Shown: positions 7,477-14,996 of the stretch, piece after piece
Layout of the letters: each line of letters starts with the position of its first letter
How positions within the stretch are numbered: position 1 is the first letter of the stretch
Translations under genes and position numbers: made by a program
The notes under the pieces: model-generated
What the model was told of the DNA's origin: nothing
Databases searched by the model: none
The model's input: only the letters and a program-made list of their open reading frames with translations
Assembly (NCBI GenBank): GCA_001564035.1
Contig: LKMX01000003.1
Coordinates: 1-24,663, forward strand
Length of the DNA: 24,663 nucleotides
From: Nanohaloarchaea archaeon PL-Br10_U2g27
Lineage (GTDB): Archaea > Nanohalarchaeota > Nanosalinia > Nanosalinales > Nanosalinaceae
Direction: 5' to 3'

Positions 7477-8595
7477 ATGGAAATAGAAAGCCTCAAACTA
7501 AGGAAAATACTTAACTCCCGCGCAAACTATACCGTAGAAGCAGAAATAAACGGAGTAAAGGCCTCAGCACCTTCAGGAGCATCAACAGGAACGCATGAAG
7601 CCAAATGCTTCGTTCCCAAACACCTGGACGAAGTTGAAAAACTTTTGAAAAAACTGGAGGGCAAAGACTTAACCCAGGAAGAATTCGATACAAAACTGAG
7701 AGAACTCGATGGAACCGAAGACTTTTCAAGGATAGGCGCTGCAGCGATCGCCACAAGCTTCGCGTTCAAAAAGGCCTCAGGATTCAAGACAAAAAACAAG
7801 TTTCCACTACCCCTAAGCAATGTGATTGGAGGAGGAGAACACGGAGGAAACACAAGCATACAAGAGTTCCTAATTCTCCCAATAAACGCCGAAACATTCC
7901 CTGAAGCAATAGAAACAAATAGGAAGATATACCAAGAACTGAAAAAAAGATACAAGCAAAAAATAATGGGGATAAACGACGAGGGCGCACTCATCACATC
8001 AATGAATGACGAACAAACATTGAAGGCCTTAGAAAAAGTAGCTGAAAAATATGATGCAGGAATAGGCCTAGATATAGCGGCCTCAGAGTTTTATGAAGAT
8101 GGAAAGTACAAAATGAGCTCCATGCGCTCAAGTATGACTCCTGAACACCAGTTTAAGTTTGTGAAAAAGATTACAGAAAGGTTTGATCTAGTCTATGTCG
8201 AGGATCCTTTCGACCAAGAAGACTTCAAAATGCATGCAAAGCTGACTAGAGAGTTCCCTGACGTAATGATTTGCGGGGACGACCTATTCACAACCAATGT
8301 AGAACGGCTTCACACAGGGATAGAACAGTCCTCATGTAACTCTTTGATCATCAAGCCAAACCAGATAGGAACAGTGACTGAGGCCTTGGCGACTGTAGAT
8401 TTAGCAAGACAGGCCGACTACACTCCTGTAGTCTCTCATCGTTCAGGCGAGACCTGCGACACCACAATATCGAATTTGGCAGTGGAATGGGAGTGCCCCG
8501 TGATTAAGGCAGGCCTAGCCGATATAAGAACTGCAAAACTGAACCAGTTAATGAGGTTGTGGGATCGTTCCGAGAATCCCGAACTCATGTTCTGA
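7477..8595 (+). CDS. eno: Enolase (phosphopyruvate hydratase)
   Basis: Converts 2-phosphoglycerate to phosphoenolpyruvate in glycolysis or gluconeogenesis. Visible motifs are the ILNSRANYTVEAE N-terminal strand, the mobile loop GASTGTHEA at 34-42, NVIGGGEHGGNTSIQEF (usual NGGxHAGN), the metal-binding VEDPF and CGDDLF loops, the catalytic lysine region LIIKPNQIGT and the SHRSGET histidine loop. At 372 residues it is about 40-60 shorter than common enolases, with trimming mainly in the helical parts, but all catalytic regions are present. It carries six AGGCCT palindromes. The order rpoK-eno-rps2 is the conserved archaeal arrangement. Confidence 0.95.
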   Translation: MEIESLKLRKILNSRANYTVEAEINGVKASAPSGASTGTHEAKCFVPKHLDEVEKLLKKLEGKDLTQEEFDTKLRELDGTEDFSRIGAAAIATSFAFKKASGFKTKNKFPLPLSNVIGGGEHGGNTSIQEFLILPINAETFPEAIETNRKIYQELKKRYKQKIMGINDEGALITSMNDEQTLKALEKVAEKYDAGIGLDIAASEFYEDGKYKMSSMRSSMTPEHQFKFVKKITERFDLVYVEDPFDQEDFKMHAKLTREFPDVMICGDDLFTTNVERLHTGIEQSSCNSLIIKPNQIGTVTEALATVDLARQADYTPVVSHRSGETCDTTISNLAVEWECPVIKAGLADIRTAKLNQLMRLWDRSENPELMF

Positions 8596-8640
8596 ATTTT
8601 TTTTGCTGAACGATGCTCTGTGAGGAGAGCGGTCGGGCCG

Positions 8641-8648
8641 TATTTAAT
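8641..8648 (+). promoter_or_regulatory. TATA-like box for rps2
   Basis: TATTTAAT lies 22 bases before the rps2 ATG, fitting a leaderless start. A run of eight T at 8597-8604 just after the enolase stop is a plausible terminator for the upstream transcript. Confidence 0.5.
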
Positions 8649-8670
8649 ATTTTGTATGTAAGTCGGGTGT

Positions 8671-9273
8671 ATGACTGAGGAAGAGCTATTAATCGATCGT
8701 GAGGAGTACCTTAAGCGCGGAGTACACATAGGTACAAAATCGCAGCACAAAGACATGGAAGAATTCATTTTCCACGTTAAGAAAAATCAGCTTGCCGTAA
8801 TTAATCTTGAGAAAACTGATCAACAAGTCAGAAAAGCATCTGAACTTCTTTCTGAATACGAGCCAGAAGACATAATGTTTGTAGGACGTAAAGAAGAAGT
8901 AATTGAATCAATAGAGAAACTTTCAGACGCGCTGAACACTCAAAGCATAACAGGAAGATTCATGCCCGGCACACTAACAAATCCTCAGAGCGATGACTTC
9001 GCAGAACCAGAAATAGTAGTTGTAACCGATCCAGAAACCGATGCACAAGCAATCAAGGAAGCAAAGCACACAAACCTTCCTGTAATCGCGATCACAGACT
9101 CTGAAAACACTCTGAAGAACATTGACATAGCAGTACCAGCCAATAACAAAGGAGAAAAGTCAGTAGCCACAATATTATACCTTCTAGGAAGAGAATACTG
9201 TGAAATCCGTGGAGAAGACTTTGGACTAGATCTAGAAGACTTTGCAGAAGTCAAAGAAGTCGAAGAAGAATGA
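8671..9273 (+). CDS. rps2: Ribosomal protein uS2
   Basis: Small-subunit protein at the head-body junction. The 200 residues include YLKRGVHIGTKSQHKDMEEF, INLEKTDQQVRKASELL, GRFMPGTLTNP, VVVTDPETDAQAIKEAKHTN, PVIAITDSENTLKNIDIAVP, the NNKGEKSVATILYLLGRE signature and an acidic tail ending EVEEE, all as in archaeal S2. It overlaps the next gene by four bases (ATGA), implying translational coupling. It contains no AGGCCT despite its length. Confidence 0.97.
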   Translation: MTEEELLIDREEYLKRGVHIGTKSQHKDMEEFIFHVKKNQLAVINLEKTDQQVRKASELLSEYEPEDIMFVGRKEEVIESIEKLSDALNTQSITGRFMPGTLTNPQSDDFAEPEIVVVTDPETDAQAIKEAKHTNLPVIAITDSENTLKNIDIAVPANNKGEKSVATILYLLGREYCEIRGEDFGLDLEDFAEVKEVEEE

Positions 9274-9806
9274 AAATCCTGGTAATAACAGGCACAGTCC
9301 GGAAAGGACGCAACACAGGTCACGTGGCCGAGAAGGTAGCAGAATTCTTCTCAGAACACCACGAAGTAGAGGTATTCGACCTGAAGCAAAGAGACATACC
9401 ACACATGGAGGAAAGACTCAGTAACGCAGAAAACCCTCCTGAAGACGTCGAAAAATTCTCTGAACTCGTAGAAGAATCAGACGTAATAACAATCGTATCT
9501 CCAGAATACAACCATAGCATACCAGGCCCTCTAAAAAACATTCTAGACTACCTCTACCCAGAATACAAAGACAGGATCTTCACATACGTAACAGTATCAA
9601 GAGGAGGATTCGGAGGCCTAAGAGCACTAAGCCACCTCCACGACATAACAATAGCTTTAGGAGGCCTCACAGGCCCAAGCATGCCGGTCTCAAACGTCGA
9701 CGAACACTTCGATCAAGACTCCGTTTCAGAAGAATATCAGGCTAAGATGGAGCGATTTCTAGACCAAGTAGAAGACTACCACAGCAAATTCAGCCAAACC
9801 ATTTAA
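9270..9806 (+). CDS. NADPH-dependent FMN reductase family flavoprotein
   Basis: Flavodoxin-fold protein of the NAD(P)H:FMN/quinone reductase family (SsuE/ArsH/chromate-reductase superfamily). The FMN phosphate loop is GTVRKGR at residues 8-14, and the isoalloxazine loop is SPEYNHSIPGPLKNILDYL at 77-95, the best signature of the family; VSRGGFGGLRAL near 109-120 is the third conserved loop. Length 178 residues is typical. It probably reduces flavin, quinone or oxidised small molecules in the cytoplasm; the exact substrate is not deducible. Its start overlaps the rps2 stop, so it rides on ribosomal-protein expression. Confidence 0.88.
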   Translation: MKILVITGTVRKGRNTGHVAEKVAEFFSEHHEVEVFDLKQRDIPHMEERLSNAENPPEDVEKFSELVEESDVITIVSPEYNHSIPGPLKNILDYLYPEYKDRIFTYVTVSRGGFGGLRALSHLHDITIALGGLTGPSMPVSNVDEHFDQDSVSEEYQAKMERFLDQVEDYHSKFSQTI

Positions 9807-9829
9807 ACACGGAAACAGAATAGTTCTGT

Positions 9830-10426
9830 ATGTTTAACTTAGGCGGCGACGACAAAGAAAAACTAAAGCAAAACATGGAGGAGATAAAAAAACTGGTAGA
9901 GTCAGACCAAGGCTCAAGTACAGAAAACACTTCTGAACAAGATCTCCAGCCACCTAAAGAACAAGAAACCGAACAAATACCATCAAACAATCTAGAACAA
10001 GATACAGAAATAAAAGACAGTATACAGACACACGAGCAGAAAGCAGAGCCTCAACCTGCTCAACAAAACACTGAACAAAAACAAGTTCAGAACCAGAATC
10101 TACAGCAAGAAACAAAACCTTCCTCAGATTTCAAAAAAGACTTAAACTCAATAAGCAATGAGGTAAGAGGCCTCAAACACTCAAAAGAACCTGCTCCACG
10201 CAATCCTACACCGCCAACAGGCAACACCTTGTTTCTAGAAGTGGATGAGTTCAACCAAGTAAAAGAAATGGTTGAAGAAATGAGGTATCTCTCAAGAGAA
10301 GTAGAAGACCTGATGAGCCACCTAGAAAAAGGAATAGAGGACAGCAGAAGATTTGAATCAGAAGTATCACAAGTCCTCAACGAATTCTCAGACAGGAGAA
10401 AGAGAATAAACTCCTCAATCAACTGA
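9830..10426 (+). CDS. Disordered/coiled-coil protein of unknown function
   Basis: I do not recognise this 198-residue protein. Residues about 1-30 are a charged helix beginning MFNLGGDDKEKLKQ. About 31-130 are low complexity, very rich in Gln, Glu, Asn and Thr. About 131-198 begin with LFLEVDEFNQVKEMVEEM and continue as a heptad-like coiled coil (LSREVEDLMSHLEKGI, then VSQVLNEFSDRRKRI). No signal peptide, membrane segment, cysteine or enzyme motif is present. A similar small helical protein follows 13 bases later, so the two may form a complex. A scaffold or oligomeric adaptor role is possible but unproven. Confidence 0.75.
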   Translation: MFNLGGDDKEKLKQNMEEIKKLVESDQGSSTENTSEQDLQPPKEQETEQIPSNNLEQDTEIKDSIQTHEQKAEPQPAQQNTEQKQVQNQNLQQETKPSSDFKKDLNSISNEVRGLKHSKEPAPRNPTPPTGNTLFLEVDEFNQVKEMVEEMRYLSREVEDLMSHLEKGIEDSRRFESEVSQVLNEFSDRRKRINSSIN

Positions 10427-10439
10427 ATTTACAGTTCAT

Positions 10440-10628
10440 ATGGCGACTGAAATCAAAAAATTCCGTCAAAAGGCCTTAGAACTCCTAGAAATGACAGAAA
10501 CTCTGGAAGCGGAGACGAGGCATGAAAAACGTTCAGTACATGAAATTATAGAGGAACTGGAAAAAGGCCTTCATATTTTTGAAGAGAAGAACATGCGAGA
10601 GTTCGCGGAACACGAACACCGAGGTTAG
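10440..10628 (+). CDS. Small helical protein of unknown function
   Basis: A 62-residue, highly charged protein, predicted almost entirely alpha-helical (MATEIKKFRQKALELLEMTE, then HEIIEELEKGLHIFEEKNM). No family is recognised. It lies 13 bases after the coiled-coil gene, in the same direction, and its stop codon overlaps the TATA-like box of the L7Ae gene, so the pair ends one transcription unit. Two AGGCCT palindromes sit in different codon frames. Confidence 0.6.
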   Translation: MATEIKKFRQKALELLEMTETLEAETRHEKRSVHEIIEELEKGLHIFEEKNMREFAEHEHRG

Positions 10629-10636
10629 TATAAAAA
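10628..10636 (+). promoter_or_regulatory. TATA-like box for the L7Ae operon
   Basis: GTATAAAAA lies about 62 bases before the L7Ae ATG, predicting a leader of about 35-40 bases, unlike the leaderless pattern elsewhere. A GAGGAGAGGTTGA ribosome-binding stretch lies at 10678-10690. Confidence 0.5.
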
Positions 10637-10697
10637 AGTTGTCTGAGACTTCTGTTTTAGACCTTGATGAAAGATTTGAGGAGAGGTTGATCAAAAA

Positions 10698-11069
10698 ATG
10701 AGCTACAACAAATTCAGTCCAAACGATTCACTTGCAGAAAAAACCTACGATACTATTGAAAAAGCAGCAGATACAGGGAAAGTTGCAATCGGCACAAACG
10801 AAGTTACAAAAGCCGTTGAAAGAAACAACGCAGATCTAATTGTAATAGCGGAGAACGTTTCCCCTGAAGAAGTAGTTATGCATCTGCCAGCACTAGCAGG
10901 TGAAAGAGATATTCCTTACACATTCGTTCCAGACAAAGAAGAACTAGGACTAGCTGCGGGAATCAATGTTCAAAGCGCAGCGATCGCAGTTACACAATCA
11001 GGCAATGCAGAATCCGACATAGAAGACGTCGCAGAAAAAGCTGCAGAACTGCTTGAAAAAGAAGAATAA
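10698..11069 (+). CDS. rpl7ae: Ribosomal protein L7Ae (eL8), K-turn binding
   Basis: Binds kink-turns in 23S rRNA, C/D and H/ACA guide RNAs and RNase P RNA. The 123 residues show the family core: KVAIGTNEVTKAVERNNADL, then IVIAENVSPEEVVMHLPALA, then IPYTFVPDKEELGLAAGI, with the C-terminal acidic helix. It heads the L7Ae-eS28-eL24-aIF5B operon. In this window it also meets partners Nop10 (H/ACA) and Nop5 plus fibrillarin (C/D). Some archaeal L7Ae mRNAs are autoregulated through a leader K-turn; the leader here has a CTGA and a TGATGA but I could not fold a convincing kink-turn. Confidence 0.96.
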   Translation: MSYNKFSPNDSLAEKTYDTIEKAADTGKVAIGTNEVTKAVERNNADLIVIAENVSPEEVVMHLPALAGERDIPYTFVPDKEELGLAAGINVQSAAIAVTQSGNAESDIEDVAEKAAELLEKEE

Positions 11070-11087
11070 ACAGGTGAAAACTTTGAA

Positions 11088-11264
11088 ATGGTAGAAGCAA
11101 AAGTAATAGAAGTAATAGGAGACCAAGGACACAGAACCGTCCGTAAAGTTCGCTGCAGAGTAATAGAAGGCGAAGAAGAAGGAAAAGTCCTTGTACGTGA
11201 CGCAAGAGGACCAATAAGAGAAGACGACGTTGTCCACATAAAAGAAACACAGATGGAGGGATAA
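11088..11264 (+). CDS. rps28e: Ribosomal protein eS28
   Basis: Small-subunit OB-fold protein. The 58 codons read MVEAKVIEVIGDQGHRTVRK, then VRCRVIEGEEEGKVLVRDAR, then GPIREDDVVHIKETQMEG. The G-D-QG, VRCRV and RDxRGPIRxxDVxxLxET motifs are those of S28e. A GGTGA site at 11073-11077 precedes the ATG by ten bases. Its length is slightly below the usual 65-75 residues because the N-terminus is short. Confidence 0.95.
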   Translation: MVEAKVIEVIGDQGHRTVRKVRCRVIEGEEEGKVLVRDARGPIREDDVVHIKETQMEG

Positions 11265-11267
11265 AAA

Positions 11268-11414
11268 ATGGTAGAATGTGATTACTGCGGCGAAGAAGTA
11301 GCAAAAACTGAAGGAAAACTACTAGTCCTCAACTCCGGAAAAAAACTTTACTTCTGCAGCGGAAAATGCGAGAAAAACTACCGCAAAAACAGAAGCCACA
11401 CATATCCTAGGTGA
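11268..11414 (+). CDS. rpl24e: Ribosomal protein eL24 (L24e), short zinc-binding form
   Basis: The 48-residue protein shows the L24e zinc motif: two N-terminal cysteines (CDYCGEE, Cys4 and Cys7) and LYFCSGKCEKNY (Cys30, Cys34). It ends NRSHTYPR before TGA. Archaeal L24e is normally 55-70 residues, and the usual PGTGxMYVxxDG segment is degenerate here (KTEGKLLVLNSGKK). Four bases separate it from eS28. An AGGCCT palindrome begins at the last base of its stop codon. Confidence 0.9.
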   Translation: MVECDYCGEEVAKTEGKLLVLNSGKKLYFCSGKCEKNYRKNRSHTYPR

Positions 11415-11435
11415 GGCCTAACCGGTGAAACAAAA

Positions 11436-13181
11436 ATGCCTCGCCAACCAATACTCTCAGTCCTAGGACACGTAGACTCAGGAAAAACTTCTCTACTAGA
11501 CAAAATAAGGCATTCAGAAATAGTAGAAGGCGAGGCAGGCGGCATCACCCAGATGATCGGCGCCACAGAAGTGCCTTTAGATACAGTAAAAGACGTATGC
11601 GGAAACCTTCTCCAACAACTCGACACCGACCTCACAATACCAGGCCTACTATTCATCGACACACCAGGCCACGCAGCATTCTCATCCCTACGTAAACGAG
11701 GCGGCAGCATCAGCGACATCGCAGTACTTGTCATAGACATAGAAGAAGGCGTACAACCCCAGACAGAAGAGGCCATAAAGATTCTGCGAGACAGCCAAAC
11801 ACCATTCGTAATAGCCTTAAACAAAATAGACAAAATACCAGGCTGGAAAACAGAAAACGAATGCTTCTCCGCAAACATCCAAAACCAGTCACAAAACACC
11901 CAGCAAAAACTGGACGAAAACATATACGAACTAATGGCCGAACTAAACGAACATGGCTTCATAATCGACCGATTCGACAGAGTAGACGACTTCACAGAAA
12001 AAATAGGAGTAATACCTGTATCCGCAATGACAGGAGAAGGCCTACCAGAACTACTGATGGTGGTAGCAGGCCTGGCACAGAACTATCTTGAAGACCAGTT
12101 ACAAGTTACTGAAGGAACGGGAAAAGCCACAGTACTAGAGGTGTCGGAGCAGAAAGGTTTCGGAACCACTATCGACGTAATCCACTACAACGGCAGCATC
12201 AACAAAGACGACAAACTAGTCTACGGAACCCCTGAAGGCGCAGAAACAACAGAAATCCGTGCCCTACTAAAACCAAGGCCTCTAAAAGAGATAAGACTGG
12301 ACCGACAGTACCAAGAAATTGAAGAAGTGAACCCTGCATCCGGAGTCAAAATCGCTGGAAAAGACCTTGAAAACGTGGTATCCGGAGCACCCATCAGAAC
12401 AGGGAAAAACGTCGACAAACTTGTCGAAGAAGTAGAAAAAGAGCTGGAAACAGCAGAACACGAAACAGATAACGAAGGAGTAATAGTTAAAGCAGACTCC
12501 CTAGGATCCTTAGAGGCGCTGATGAGAGAAATCAAAGAAGCTGACATAAAAGTTCAGAAAGCCAAAGTAGGGCCTGTAAAGAAAAGCGACATTATAGAAG
12601 CAGAAAACGAGGCCTCAGAACACCGCGCAGTACTCTCATTTAACTCAGGGATCACACCCAAAGCCAAACACTTATCAGAAGATAAAAACATCAACGTCTT
12701 CTCCAGCAACGTAATCTACGAAATCCTGGACAACTACACAACCTGGAAAACAGAGTTAGAAGAAAGAAAACTAGAATACGCACTGGAAAAAGTTTCAAGG
12801 CCTGCAGAAATAAGAACAATGCCAGAACACGTCTTCCGATCATCAAACCCCGTAGTCATTGGAGTAAAAGTAGTAGACGGCGTACTGAATAACGGAAGCC
12901 TAATGACTGAGGACGGAGAACTGGTAGGAGGGATCAAAAGCCTTCAAGACGAAGGAGAGTCACTAGATAAAGCAGAAAAAGGAGAAATGATCGCTTTATC
13001 CATTTCAAACGCCACAGTCGGAAGAAGCTTCGAAGCCGGCGACCACCTCTACACCAACATCACCAAAAAAGACTACAAGAGACTACAAGAATTAGAAGAC
13101 CTACTAACAGAAGGCGAAAAGAAAACACTAGAAAAAATAGTAGATATCAAAGACTCAGTAGACCCACACTGGAAAATATAA
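11436..13181 (+). CDS. infB: Translation initiation factor aIF5B
   Basis: GTPase that promotes subunit joining and Met-tRNAi placement. In the 581 residues: G1 GHVDSGKT at 11-18, G3 DTPGH at 75-79, G4 NKID at 129-132, and SAMTGEGLPELL as G5 near 205-216. Then follow the EF-Tu-like domain II (VLEVSEQKGFGTTIDVIHYNG), the domain III region (GVIVKADSLGSLEALMREI) and C-terminal domain IV (FRSSNPVVIGVKVVDGVL) ending in two helices. The length is normal for archaea. A GGTGA site at 11424-11428 precedes the ATG by seven bases. Six AGGCCT sites occur, in contrast to none in the three ribosomal-protein genes just upstream. Confidence 0.97.
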   Translation: MPRQPILSVLGHVDSGKTSLLDKIRHSEIVEGEAGGITQMIGATEVPLDTVKDVCGNLLQQLDTDLTIPGLLFIDTPGHAAFSSLRKRGGSISDIAVLVIDIEEGVQPQTEEAIKILRDSQTPFVIALNKIDKIPGWKTENECFSANIQNQSQNTQQKLDENIYELMAELNEHGFIIDRFDRVDDFTEKIGVIPVSAMTGEGLPELLMVVAGLAQNYLEDQLQVTEGTGKATVLEVSEQKGFGTTIDVIHYNGSINKDDKLVYGTPEGAETTEIRALLKPRPLKEIRLDRQYQEIEEVNPASGVKIAGKDLENVVSGAPIRTGKNVDKLVEEVEKELETAEHETDNEGVIVKADSLGSLEALMREIKEADIKVQKAKVGPVKKSDIIEAENEASEHRAVLSFNSGITPKAKHLSEDKNINVFSSNVIYEILDNYTTWKTELEERKLEYALEKVSRPAEIRTMPEHVFRSSNPVVIGVKVVDGVLNNGSLMTEDGELVGGIKSLQDEGESLDKAEKGEMIALSISNATVGRSFEAGDHLYTNITKKDYKRLQELEDLLTEGEKKTLEKIVDIKDSVDPHWKI

Positions 13182-13184
13182 AGT

Positions 13185-13682
13185 TCAAACACTTCGAGCA
13201 GAATCTAAACAAGTATTCTCTCCCTCATCCCTCAACAAACTATTGCTTAGATAAACCGGCGAATCAGACTCAGCCGCCAACAAAACAGCGTCAGAAGGCC
13301 TAGCATCAATTCTTTCACCATTAGTCAACAAAATATCGGCTCTAAAACTCTGATTCTGAATAGAATGAACCTCAACTCTATCCAAGCTCACATCCGAAGC
13401 ATCCATTATATCACCTGTCAACTCAGGCATTAAAGGCCTTTCAGTCTCTAAACCGGTCTCAAACCTTGTCAACGCCATATCCAAGTCCTCGGCCTGAGAA
13501 TCAGAAACATACATATCCAAAACAAAACACTGAGTAGAAAAAACAAGTCTAGAATCTTGAACCCTCACATCTTCCGCCTCAGAAAAACCTTCCAAATCCG
13601 CTGATGGCCAAAGATACAACAACGAACCAACAACTACTGCAGAGAGAAAAATCGTCAAGAAAAAATTATCCGCCGAATCCAT
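13185..13682 (-). CDS. Membrane-anchored bifunctional-nuclease-family (DUF151/BFN) protein
   Basis: Residues about 8-24 form a single hydrophobic segment (LTIFLSAVVVGSLLYLW), consistent with a signal anchor. The rest matches the BFN/DUF151 domain: RLVFSTQCFVLDMYVSDSQA near 45-64, RPLMPELTGDIMDASDVSLD near 82-101, FRADILLTNGERIDARPSDAVLL near 113-135 with the hallmark DARPSDA at 126-132, and PVYLSNSLL at 142-150. Family members are reported as nucleases or regulators; the activity of this one is unknown. The domain would face outside if the anchor acts as a signal anchor. Its stop is three bases from the aIF5B stop (convergent). Confidence 0.78.
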   Translation of the reverse strand: MDSADNFFLTIFLSAVVVGSLLYLWPSADLEGFSEAEDVRVQDSRLVFSTQCFVLDMYVSDSQAEDLDMALTRFETGLETERPLMPELTGDIMDASDVSLDRVEVHSIQNQSFRADILLTNGERIDARPSDAVLLAAESDSPVYLSNSLLRDEGENTCLDSARSV

Positions 13683-13825
13683 AAAACACTAATAGAATAC
13701 AAAAAAATTAAACATTTCTCCTTCAACCTACCTTCACTCCTCCATTCCCTTTACACCACCCAACTTTTTTCCCATCTCCTAGTCACAAAAAACGGGTTAA
13801 GAGTTAGCCACCCCAAACAGTAATT

Positions 13826-14977
13826 ATGGGTTATGGAAAACTCGCGAAAGGCCTTACAGAAGAAGAGGCACGGAAAAAAATAGAGGCAGTAATGCCCGCG
13901 AGAATAGATAAAAAAGAGTTCCAGGCCTACTCAGAGTCGGTTTTCATAGGCAGCTACAACTACCCCAACGTAAAAATGGGGGTTGTATCACCGTCAAACC
14001 CTTCTAACCCCTCGCTTATGGATAATCCGAGAGAATGGTACAGAAAAGGTTTTGAAATAGAAAAAATCGCGTCACTCAGAACAAGCCTAGTCAACTCCAA
14101 CTCATCAAAAGTAATGAGCGAAAAACAAGAGATCGCAATGGCTAAAAAACCCGTAAACATCGAAATAGAACTGGAGAAAAAACCTTCAAAACTGGGAATG
14201 GGAGGACGAGCTAAACCCGTATCAAACTCGGCAAGCCTCAAAAACCTTTTGCTCGGAGAAAACCCTTCAGTAAACCGGAAAATCGAAAAAGCATACTACG
14301 ATACCGATCTCAAAGCCGAAACAGCAGTCACAGAACTAATAGATAAAACAGGAGTATACAAACTACAGAACGCATTCTCAGCAGGCCTGCTAGGACAAGA
14401 AGAAAACCGTAAAATAGTGCCGACAAGATGGAGCATAACAGCAGTAGACGATCAGGCCTCCAAAAAACTGCGTAAAGAAGTCAAAACGAACCAAGAACTC
14501 GGTGAAATACGCTACTTCAAAAACAGTTACGTAGGAAACCATTTCCACATATTTCTCATTCCCGGGCAATGGGAGTACGAACTCCTAGAACTAAAAAGAC
14601 CTCGATCCACATGGAACGCAACAAAAAGAAGCTTCATAATGCAGAATCACGAAAACTACGGCGGCAGAACCAATTATGCCGAAGAAACAGCAGGAGCATA
14701 CTACGCTGCACGCCTCGGAACACTGGAATATCTGGACTCAGTTAACCGGCAGGCCAAAGTGCTTATAGTGCGAGATGTCAGGCCTGAGTACTGGGCGCCA
14801 CTTGGAGTATGGGTTATAAGAGAGACAGTTCGGAACAGCTTCGACAACTATCAGACACTGGAACGTTTTAACGAGATAAAAGAGATACTGTCACAGGAAA
14901 TGCGGTTCCATTACAAACAGTTACTGGAAAGAAGCAAAATGCTGAATTCCACCCAGAAAAACCTGAACCAGTTCTAA
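13826..14977 (+). CDS. nreA: DNA repair protein NreA with C-terminal PIP box
   Basis: Member of the archaeal Nre family (former DUF650/DUF651), implicated in DNA-damage tolerance and partnered with PCNA. The 383 residues include the family stretches FIGSYNYPNVKMGVVSP near 40-56, DNPREWYRKGFEIEKIASLR near 67-86, VPTRWSITAVDDQASKKLR near 193-211, FLIPGQWEYELLE near 238-250, and YYAARLGTLEYLDSVNRQAKVL near 292-313. The final seven residues QKNLNQF (377-383) fit the Q-x-x-L-x-x-F PCNA-interacting peptide. There is no cysteine in the whole protein, so the N-terminal zinc finger of some Nre proteins is absent. No clear operon partner. Confidence 0.9.
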   Translation: MGYGKLAKGLTEEEARKKIEAVMPARIDKKEFQAYSESVFIGSYNYPNVKMGVVSPSNPSNPSLMDNPREWYRKGFEIEKIASLRTSLVNSNSSKVMSEKQEIAMAKKPVNIEIELEKKPSKLGMGGRAKPVSNSASLKNLLLGENPSVNRKIEKAYYDTDLKAETAVTELIDKTGVYKLQNAFSAGLLGQEENRKIVPTRWSITAVDDQASKKLRKEVKTNQELGEIRYFKNSYVGNHFHIFLIPGQWEYELLELKRPRSTWNATKRSFIMQNHENYGGRTNYAEETAGAYYAARLGTLEYLDSVNRQAKVLIVRDVRPEYWAPLGVWVIRETVRNSFDNYQTLERFNEIKEILSQEMRFHYKQLLERSKMLNSTQKNLNQF

Positions 14978-14996
14978 ACTCATCCAGCTCAAATCA

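Noticed and set aside
10637..10697. K-turn in the L7Ae leader for autoregulation
   Set aside because: CTGA and TGATGA are present, but the stems on either side do not pair well enough in either order.
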